IMG/VR virus record: IMGVR_UViG_3300031787_008401
Coordinates: 1 to 62,910 of that record
Direction: 5' to 3' (one strand)
DNA: 62,910 nucleotides
Source: a virus
The stretch's first letter is position 1. Each line of letters starts with the position of its first letter. The notes beneath the pieces are model-generated. The model had not been told where the DNA came from. It did no database searches and worked only from the letters and a program-made list of their open reading frames with translations. Shown piece after piece: positions 51,501 to 60,100 of this stretch. Made by a program: the position numbers and the translations under genes.

Positions 51501-53819
51501 GCTTTTGTTGCTGCAAATTCTTCTGGTGCTTATGCTAATGCTGCGTTTAATTCTTCGAACATAGCTTTTTCAGTTGGTGCTACATCTGGCGCTTATGCTA
51601 ATGCAGCATTTGCTTTAGCCAATACGTTATCTATAAGTGCAGTTGATACTTATGCAAGACCACATGTTAACGCAGCATTTACTCATGCTAATGCATCATT
51701 TAATTTAGCTAACACCGCAAATGATACTTCTTTAAGTGGTAGTAATTATGCTAACTCGGCATTTAGTGCTGCAAATACCTCGGATTCTAAAGCTGTAACA
51801 TCAGGATCATATGCTAATGGAGCTTATACTCAAGCAAATACCGCAACTACTAATGCGGCCACTGCTGATGGTAAAGCTGTAACAGCAGGTGACTATGCTA
51901 ATGGTGCGTACAGTGCTGCAAATACTTCCGATTCTAAAGCTGTAACAGCTGGCAGTTATGCTAACGGTGCTTATGATAAGGCTAATACAGCAGACACTAA
52001 AGCTGTAACATCAGGTGTTTATGCAAATTCAGCATTTACTGTTGCTAATACTGCTGATGTTAAGGCTGTAACATCTGGTTCTTATGCTAACTCAGCGTAT
52101 GAACAAGCTAATACTTCAAATACCAATGCTGCAACTGCTGATTCAAAAGCAGTAACAGCCGGTAACTATGCTAATGCTGCCTTTGGATCTGCAAATACAT
52201 CTGATAGCAAAGCTGTAACGGCAGGTAACTATGCCAATTCAGCATACGGACAAGCAAACACTGCTACAACTAATGCTGCTACAGCTGATGGTAAAGCAGT
52301 AACATCCGGATCTTATGCTAACTCTGCTTTTGATACAGCTAATACTGCTGACGGTAAAGCTGTAACATCTGGTAATTACGCTAACTCTGCTTATGGTCAG
52401 GCCAACACCGCAACTACAAATGCTTCTACTGCTGACAGTAAAGCAGTAACAGCTGGCGATTATGCTAATTCTGCTTACAGTCAAGCTAATACATCGGATA
52501 GTAAAGCGGTAAGTGCAGGATCTTATGCTAATGGAGCTTATACTCAAGCTAATACCGCAACTACTAATGCAGCTACAGCTGATGATAAAGCGATAAGTGC
52601 TGGATTATACGCCAATTCTGCGTTCACTGCTGCTAATACTGCTGACAGTAAAGCATCAAGTGCAGGATCTTATGCTAATGGAGCCTATACTCAAGCAAAT
52701 ACCGCAACTACAAATGCGGCTACTGCTGACAGTAAAGCGACAAGTGCTGGACTATACGCCAATTCAGCATTTGGTGCGGCTAATACCAAGTTCTCATCTT
52801 CAGGTGGTACCGTAAGTGGTGATGTAATCATTACTGGTAATGTAACAATTCAAGGAAATACCGCCGAATTTAGTGTACCACATTTCATTGTTCAAGATGG
52901 CATAATTGAAGTTAATGTTGAACAGATAGGAAATAATCCCGTAGAAAACGCTGGTTTAAGAGCCATGCGTGGAGATTTAAATCCAACATTAATTTTATGG
53001 AATGAAACGAATGATAGTTGGTCGTTTACAAATGATGGATTAAATTATAGTAATATTGCTTCACAATCAGCAGAAAGTTATGCTAATGCAGCATTCAGTT
53101 CTGCCAATACGGCCAACAGTAATGCTATAAGTGCAGGCAGTTACGCTAATTCAGCTTATGCTTTAGCTAATACTATATCTTCTGGCGCAATTGATAACTA
53201 CGCTAGACCACATGTTAATGCAGCATTTACACATGCTAATTCATCTTTTGATGCTGCAAATACTGCCGACTCTAAAGCTGTAACAGCTGGTAGCTATGCC
53301 AATAGTGCATTTGGTGTTGCTAATACTAAGTTAAGCACATCAGGAGGCACAATCTCTGGTGATTTAAGTGTTACTGGTAATTTGACGGTATTAGGTAATG
53401 CTACTTCTATAGCTGTTTCAAGTATAAAAATAGATGATTCTTTAATTCAATTAGCTGCTAATAATGAATCGTCCGATACGATTGATATAGGTTTCTTTGG
53501 TCATTATAGCCCAGATGCTGGCGTGTCTAAAAAACATACTGGTTTATTCCGTGACGCTAATGATGGTCGTTATTATCTATTTTACAATTATGAAGATCCT
53601 AGTTTCGAAACTCTATCGCCGAATAATGTAATTGATGTTGCTAATTCTACTTTTAGAGTTGCTAATTTAACTGCAAACGTCATTACAGATGTAATATCAA
53701 TTCGTGGATATGATCCAATTAATTATACAAATACTGTTTATACTCATGCAAATGCATCTTACTCTGCAGCAAATACTGCTATATCCGACGCTTTAGCCTT
53801 TGCCATTGCACTAGGATAA
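48549..53819 (+). CDS. Tail fibre protein 2 (1756 residues, Ala/Asn-rich repeats)
   Basis: GTG start directly after the previous stop. Residues 1-180 (ELAYSFPSGNLFIGTEAGSY and later) form the attachment end. Four modules of the type SGGTISGDxxxTGNLTIxGxxxxxxTxxxLIxDNIITLNA, with NAGIEVxRG and WNExxDxWxFTxDG, start near 49600, 50640, 51090 and 52790. Between them are long stretches of SYANSAFxxANTADSKAVTAG repeats, especially 51430-52790. A last module near 53330-53710 (SSIKIDDSLIQLAANNESSD, then GFFGHYSPDAG and GRYYLFYNYEDPSF) is shared with fibre 3. The C-terminus is IALG. The repeats likely make a trimeric rod with globular knots. An exact 35-nt stretch at 50070-50104 matches fibre gene 1. 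Confidence 0.8.
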   Translation: MSTAIVTKYSTANTVPTANSLLGGELAYSFPSGNLFIGTEAGSYEIIGGSYYTNIIDQRSSNTSSGTLVLRNVDGDIRTSVFISTQDDTPGFIGNLDGIADRANALHNSVQIVLSGDVQSNVFTTFGNTVNFQVELSTIVPGVSGTYGNSTNIPVITVDTKGRVTAVSNLAISVASQEQATAAFDKANAANVLAQAAFNAANSLSPNFNQSAFDRANAAFNLANSSSLAANTPSSIANIALDLAGLSYIHANAAFAVANTGANAGQTANEAYSLVSYVSTSVNASFDTANSAYDASVNTANIVVALGELIQSFQGVAVNAENISVSTNTSTTLAYRHANASFNAANTKLSLTGGTINGNVSIVGNLSISGDVNYIGTNQLLIGDNIITLNADLPNNLAPTQNAGIEVARGSSSNVHITWNEVADRWTFTNDGTNYSNFATDSAESYANAAFAQANSSFALGTQAGISVSAAFDRTNSAFTRTNSSFSQANASYNTANAAFIQANTPSHVANSASLYANAAFAAANSLSPEFNQSSFDKANAAFNSSNSVANVVGSYSNSAYTHANAAFAAANSITFSVTDLYARAHSNAAYTNANNTLAVADSSYTQANLATVIAVAAYAKANSIIDLATGQAAFDASNSAGNYANSSFIHSNAAFAYANTLAADSVDFFARPHVNAAFTHANASFIHVNSAFSAVNTKFSSSGGTITGNVIINGNVTIDAIQASLSVSTLSVQDNIIDISSETVGTPTNPAGIRVIRGDEVPVQFRWNESLLKWTFTNDGFTYSNVGSSTAEEYANSAFLKSNSSYESQNTTGIYANLAFTHANSAYESQNVTGIYANSAYSLANTKFSSSGGTVSGDIVVTGNLTIVGETVYANTQTVLIKDNIITLNAATNLLSPAIFNAGIEVNRGSLSNVALIWNETVDNWQYTVDGTTYTNLSSASAESYANAAFAAQNTTAIYANSSFSAANTADDKAVTSGSYANSAFVAANSSGAYANAAFNSSNIAFSVGATSGAYANAAFALANTLSISAVDTYARPHVNAAFTHANASFNLANTANDTSLSGSNYANSAFSAANTSDSKAVTSGSYANGAYTQANTATTNAATADGKAVTAGDYANGAYSAANTSDSKAVTAGSYANGAYDKANTADTKAVTSGVYANSAFTVANTADVKAVTSGSYANSAYEQANTSNTNAATADSKAVTAGNYANAAFGSANTSDSKAVTAGNYANSAYGQANTATTNAATADGKAVTSGSYANSAFDTANTADGKAVTSGNYANSAYGQANTATTNASTADSKAVTAGDYANSAYSQANTSDSKAVSAGSYANGAYTQANTATTNAATADDKAISAGLYANSAFTAANTADSKASSAGSYANGAYTQANTATTNAATADSKATSAGLYANSAFGAANTKFSSSGGTVSGDVIITGNVTIQGNTAEFSVPHFIVQDGIIEVNVEQIGNNPVENAGLRAMRGDLNPTLILWNETNDSWSFTNDGLNYSNIASQSAESYANAAFSSANTANSNAISAGSYANSAYALANTISSGAIDNYARPHVNAAFTHANSSFDAANTADSKAVTAGSYANSAFGVANTKLSTSGGTISGDLSVTGNLTVLGNATSIAVSSIKIDDSLIQLAANNESSDTIDIGFFGHYSPDAGVSKKHTGLFRDANDGRYYLFYNYEDPSFETLSPNNVIDVANSTFRVANLTANVITDVISIRGYDPINYTNTVYTHANASYSAANTAISDALAFAIALG
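50070..50104 (+). repeat. 35-nt exact direct repeat shared with fibre gene 1
   Basis: The same 35 bases begin at 23001 and at 50070, starting CATGTTGCAAACTCCGCGTC. Both copies encode HVANSASLYANA in frame within their fibre genes. The distance is 27,069 nt, an exact multiple of three. They differ just outside the match, so they are a patch of identity inside longer diverged repeat regions. Confidence 0.85.
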
Positions 53820-53822
53820 ATA
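53815..53822 (+). promoter_or_regulatory. Putative late promoter GATAAATA before the 107-residue protein
   Basis: GATAAATA overlaps the stop codon of fibre gene 2 and is followed by TTGAGGAAAA (RBS at 53831-53836) and ATG 53843. The spacing (about 6 nt to the expected start of transcription, then the ribosome binding site) fits T4-type late promoters. This would restart transcription for fibre 3. Confidence 0.45.
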
Positions 53823-53842
53823 TTGTTTATTGAGGAAAATAA

Positions 53843-54166
53843 ATGGCAAATACGTTTAAAAATAGTTTTTCACAAAGTGTAGGTCAAACTTCAGACACAA
53901 TTTATACTGCTACTGGTGTTCAAGCCACCGTTATAGGTATGAGTGTTGCGAATGTTACTCAGGCAGATGTAAAAGCAAATGTTTTTGTTACTTCTTCCGG
54001 AACAGATTATTTCTTAGTTAAAAGTGCATTGATAGAACCTGGTAGTGCATTAGTTCCTATTGGAGGAGATCAAAAATTGGTTTTAGAGTCTGGTGACTTA
54101 ATTAAAGTTCAATCAGATACATCTTCTTCTTTAGATGTAATCTTAAGCGTATTAGAAATAAGCTAA
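53843..54166 (+). CDS. Small virion structural protein near fibre 3
   Basis: A 107-residue protein (ANTFKNSFSQSVGQTSDTIY, VIGMSVANVTQADVKANVFV, PGSALVPIGGDQKLVLESGD, LIKVQSDTSSSLDVILSVLE). It is a known plan in marine T4-like phages: a small beta-sandwich located in front of a large fibre gene. The RBS is TGAGGA, 7 nt before ATG. The next start codon comes 1 nt after its stop, so it is probably produced together with fibre 3 and may cap or attach it to the baseplate. Confidence 0.75.
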   Translation: MANTFKNSFSQSVGQTSDTIYTATGVQATVIGMSVANVTQADVKANVFVTSSGTDYFLVKSALIEPGSALVPIGGDQKLVLESGDLIKVQSDTSSSLDVILSVLEIS

Positions 54167-54167
54167 C

Positions 54168-57100
54168 ATGACATATTCTTATATTGGCAATCAGTCTACT
54201 TCCAATCAACTTAATAAAGTTAAAACTGAAGCTAACTCAGCATTTAGTGCTGCAAATTCTTCAGGTTCTTATGCTAACTCAGCATTTAGTGCTGCCAATA
54301 CAGCCGACAGTAAGGCTGTAACATCTGGATTATATGCTAATTCAGCCTACGCTTTAGCTAATACTGTATCCTCTGGTGCAATCGATAATTATGCTAGACC
54401 ACATGCTAACGCTGCATTTGAGGTAGCTAACAGTAGTTCTTCTTATTCTAATTCTGCATTTTTAGCAGCCAATACATCAGACAGTAAAGCTGTTACGGCT
54501 GGTTCTTATGCTAACTCTGCTTATGGTCAAGCAAACACTGCCACAACTAATGCTGCTACGGCCGATACTAAAGCTGTAGATGCTGGTAATTACGCTAATT
54601 CAGCGTTTGGTATTGCCAACACAGCAAATGTCAATTCTATTTCTGCTGGCAGTTATGCTAACTCTGCTTATACTCAAGCAAATACCGCAACTACAAATGC
54701 TGCTACAGCTGATGGTAAAGCAGTAACAGCTGGCAGTTATGCTAACTCATCCTTCAGTGCAGCTAATACTGCTGACGGTAAAGCTGTAACATCTGGATCA
54801 TACGCTAACTCAGCATTTGCAACAGCTAATACTGTTGATGATAAAGTATCAACATCTGGATCATACGCTAACTCAGCATTTGGTGCTGCCAATACAGCGG
54901 ATACTAAAGCAGTAAACGCTGGATCATATGCTAATGCTGCCTTTGGTCAGGCTAATACAGCCACAACTAATGCGGCTACGGCCGATAGTAAGGCTGTTAG
55001 TGCTGGTAATTATGCTAACGCAGCATTTGATGTTGCTAACACTGCTGATGGTAAAGCTGTAACAGCTGGATCGTATGCTAATTCGGCATATGTTCAGGCT
55101 AATACAGCTACTACTAATGCGGCCACTGCTGACAGTAAAGCAGTAAGTGCTGGAGAATATGCTAACTCATCTTTTGGTGCAGCTAATACTGCTGATAGTA
55201 AAGCTGTAACAGCTGGTAATTACGCTAACTCAGCATTTGGTTCTGCAAACACCGCAGACGCTAAGGCTGTAACATCTGGATTATATGCTAATGCAGCCTA
55301 TGCTTTAGCTAATACTATATCTTCTGGTGCAATTGATAACTATGCTAGACCTCATGCTAATGCTGCATTTGAGGTAGCTAATTCAGCTTCCAGTTATGCT
55401 AACAATGCATTTGCTTCTGCTAACACGGCCGATAGTAAAGCAGTAACATCTGGTAGCTATGCTAACTCAGCATTTAGTGCTGCCAATAACAAATATTCTT
55501 CCTCTGGTGGTACTATTACAGGAGATGTTGTTGTTACTGGTAATTTGACAGTAAGTGGAACTCAGACTATTATTAATACTGAGACATTAAATCTTGCTGA
55601 CAATCTAATTGACCTCAATAGTAACTTTACATCGGGAGCACCTACTGAAAATGCCGGTATAAGAATTATACGCGGTGATGAGTTGCCCGTACAATTGAGA
55701 TGGAATGAAACTGTAGATCAATGGCAATTTACTGTTGATGGATCTAATTATAATAACATAGCTTCACAATCAGTAGAAAGTTATGCTAACTCAGCCTTTG
55801 GTACTGCTAATACAGTAGACAGTAAAGCAGTAACAGCTGGCAGTTATGCTAATTCCGCTTTTGGTACTGCTAATACAGCTACTGCAAATGCTGCTACAGC
55901 TGATGGTAAAGCAGTAACAGCTGGCAGTTATGCTAATAGTGCTTTTGCTGCTGCGAATACTGTTTTAAGTGGTTCAGTTGACAACTATGCTAGACCTCAT
56001 GCTAATGCAGCATTTGAGGTAGCTAATAGTTCCTCTGTTTATGCTAATTCGGCTTACGGTCAGGCTAATACCGCAACTACCAATGCGGCTACTGCTGACA
56101 GTAAAGCGATAAGTGCTGGCAGTTATGCTAATTCAGCATTTAGTTCTTCTAACACCGCCACAACAAATGCTGCTACTGCTGACAGTAAAGCAGTAAGTGC
56201 TGGAGAATATGCTAACTCTGCTTACGGTCAAGCTAACACCGCAATCACTAATGCTGCTACTGCCGATTCTAAAGCTGTATCAGCAAGTGACTATGCTAAT
56301 GGTGCATTTAATACTGCGAATAGTGGTTCGAGTTATGCTAATTCAGCATTTTTAACATCCAATACTGCTGATAGTAAAGCTGTAACATCTGGTAATTATG
56401 CTAATGCAGCCTTTGCTTTAGCTAACACAGTATCAAGTGGATCGGTTGATAACTACGCTAGACCACATGCTAACGCAGCATTTGAGGTAGCTAATTCAGC
56501 TTCCAGTTATGCTAACGGTGCATTTGCTTCTGCTAACACGGCCGATAGTAAAGCAGTAAGTGCTGGTAATTACGCTAACTCGGCTTATACTCAAGCAAAT
56601 ACTGCTACGACTAATGCTGCAACTGCTGATGGTAAAGCAACAAGTGCTGGTTCATATGCTAATTCAGCTTATACTCAAGCAAACACTGCTACGACTAATG
56701 CTGCAACTGCTGATGATAAAGCAACAAGTGCTGGTTCATATGCTAACTCCGCATTTAGTTCTTCTAATACTAAATTCTCATCTTCTGGTGGTACTATTAC
56801 AGGAGATATTGTCGTTACTGGTAATTTAACGGTAAGTGGAACTAGAACGATAGTAGATACAGAAATTGTAACTATAGCTGATAATTTAATTGATCTTAAC
56901 AGTAATTTTGTTACCGGTACTCCTACTGAAAATGGTGGCATAAGGGTTATCCGAGGTGATGAAGTACCTGTACAATTAAGATGGAATGAAAGTGCAAAAT
57001 ATTGGCAGTTCAGTAATGATGGTGTATCATATTCAAATGTAGCTTCTCAAATATCTGAACAATATGCCAACTCGGCATTTGCAACTGCTAACTCCGCTGA

Positions 57101-60100
57101 TAGTAAAATAACTACAGTAGGTAACTATGCTAACTCGGCATTTGGTGCTGCTAATACATCAGACAGTAAAGCTGTAACAGCTGGATCGTATGCTAACTCT
57201 GCTTATGGTCAAGCAAATACAGCAACTACGAATGCTGCTACGGCCGATACTAAAGCTGTAACAGCTGGCAGTTATGCTAATGCAGCCTTTGCTTTAGCTA
57301 ATACAGTATCAAGTGGTTCGGTTGATAATTATGCTAGACCACATGCTAATGCTGCATTCAATACTGCTAATAGTGGATCAAGTTATGCTAACTCTGCATT
57401 TGGTGCAGCTAATACTGCTGACTCTAAAGCAGTAACATCTGGTAATTACGCTAACTCAGCTTATGGTCAGGCTAATACAGCAACTACGAATGCTGCTACT
57501 GCTGACGGTAAAGCAGTAACAGCTGGATTGTATGCTAATGGTGCGTACAGTGCAGCTAATACTGCTGACGATAAAGCAATAACATCAGGATCATATGCCA
57601 ATTCAGCATATGGACAAGCAAATACAGCAACTACCAATGCGGCCACTGCTGACAGTAAAGCAGTAACGGCAGGAGACTATGCTAACTCATCCTTCAGTGC
57701 AGCTAATACTGCTGACGGTAAAGCTGTAACAGCTGGTAATTACGCTAACTCAGCCTATGGTCAAGCAAACACCGCAAACACCAATGCTGCAACTGCTGAT
57801 GGTAAAGCAGTAACAGCTGGCAGTTATGCTAATAGTGCTTTTGCAGCTGCCAATAATGCGGTAGATACTTGGGTTAGAGATGCTGCCAATAGTGCATCTA
57901 GTTATGCTAATTCAGCATTTGGCGCAGCGAATACATCTGACAGTAAAGCTGTAACAGCTGGCAGTTATGCTAACTCATCATTTACAAAAGCAAATTCTGC
58001 TTATGACTTAGCTTCAGCTGTAGCGGCAAATGGTAATTTTATATTGAGTGTTAAAAATGACACTTTTGTTGGAACGGGTTCTTGTACAACTTTTCAATTA
58101 TCAACAACTCCTGCAAATGAAGATTATACTTTAATTACTATAGAAGGTGTCACTCAATTAAAATCTTCTTATAGTTTATCTGCTGCAAATGTTATATTTT
58201 CTGAAGCGCCAAAGTTAAGTGATAATATTGATGTATTAGTATTTTCTTCTGATGTTAATCCTTCATTTGGTGCAGCCAACTCAGCAGGACTTTATGCTAA
58301 TGCTGCCTTTGCTTTAGCTAATGCAGTTTCGAGTGGTTCTGTTGATGCTTATGCCAGACCTCATGCTAATGCTGCCTTTGATGTAGCTAACAGTGCTTCT
58401 GGTTATGCCAATTCAGCATTTGGTGCAGCTAATACTGCAACTACTAATGCGGCCACTGCTGACAGCAAAGCTGTAACAGCGGGTAGTTATGCCAACTCAG
58501 CATTTAATACTGCGAATAATAACGTATCAAATACTGGCGGCACAATCTCTGGCGATTTAAGTATTACTGGCAATTTAACAGTATTTGGCAATGCAACCTC
58601 AATTGCAGTCTCTAGTATAAAAATAGATGATTCTTTAATTCAGTTAGCTGCTAATAATGAATCTGATGCAATTGATATCGGGTTTTTTGGACATTATAGT
58701 ACTGATGCTGGAGTAACTCAGAAACATACTGGTTTATTCCGTGATGCTACCGATGGTCGTTATTATTTGTTTTACAATTACGAAGATGCCAGTTTCGATA
58801 CACTAACACCGAATAATGTAATTGATGTTGCTAATTCTACTTTTAGAGTTGCCAATTTAACTGCGAATATTGTTACGGATGTAATATCAATTCGTGGATA
58901 TGATCCAATTAATTATACTAATTCTGCTTTTAATGCAGCAAATACAGCAGATAGTAAAGCAGTATCAGCTGGTAGTTATTCTAACGCAGCATTTGAGGCA
59001 GCTAATAGTTCTTCTGGTTATGCTAATTCAGCTTATGGCCAAGCAAACACTGCCACAACTAATGCTGCGACTGCTGATGGTAAAGCTGTAACAGCTGGCA
59101 TTTATGCTAATGCTGCGTTTGCTTTAGCTAATACAATCTCAAGTGGTTCAGTTGACAACTATGCTAGACCACATGCTAATGCTGCATTTGAGGTAGCTAA
59201 TTCAGCTTCCAGTTATGCTAACGGTGCATTTGGTGTGGCTAATACAGCAGATAGTAAAGCCGTAAGTGCGGGACTTTATGCTAATGCAGCATTTGGTACT
59301 GCTAATTCAGCTTCAAGTTATGCTAACTCAGCATTTGGTACTGCTAATACGGCAGATGCTAACGCTGGAACTGCTGATAGTAAAGCTGTAACAGCTGGTA
59401 ACTATGCTAACTCTGCATTTAGTGTTGCTAATACGTCAGACAGTAAAGCTGTAACAGCTGGCAGTTATGCTAATGCAGCCTTTGCTTTAGCTAATACAGT
59501 TTCAAGTGGTTCAGTTGACAACTATGCTAGACCACATGCTAATGCAGCATTTGAGGTAGCTAACAGTGCTTCTGGTTATGCTAACTCAGCTTATGGTCAA
59601 GCTAATACATCAGACAGTAAAGCAACGAGTGCTGGCAGTTATGCTAACTCAGCTTATGGTCAGGCTAATACAGCTACTACCAATGCTGCGACTGCTGATC
59701 AGAAAGCAGTTACTTCGGGTTCTTATGCTAATTCTGCATTTGATACTGCTAATACAGCCACAACTAATGCTTCTAATGCCAACAGTAATGCTTTAATTGC
59801 TGGATCGTATGCTAACTCAGCATTTGCTGCTGCTAACAATGCTACAGACACATGGGTAAGAAATGCTGCTAATGCAGCTTCCAGTTATGCCAATTCAGCA
59901 TTTGGTACTGCAAATACATCGGATTCTAAGTCTCAATCCGCAAGTTTGTATGCTAATGCTGCTTTTGCTTTAGCTAATACACTATCTTCAGGTAATGTAG
60001 ATCAGTATGCTAGAGACCTATCTAATGCAGCATCATTACATTCAAATACCGCATTTAATTTTGCAAATACTTTAATAGGAACTGGAACATCAATAGTTGG

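Noticed and set aside
56560-56829. Leucine-rich plus-strand frames inside fibre gene 3 (also near 58894, 59566, 61927 and 62626)
   Set aside because: These are +1/+2 readings of the alanine/asparagine repeats and have no independent start signals.
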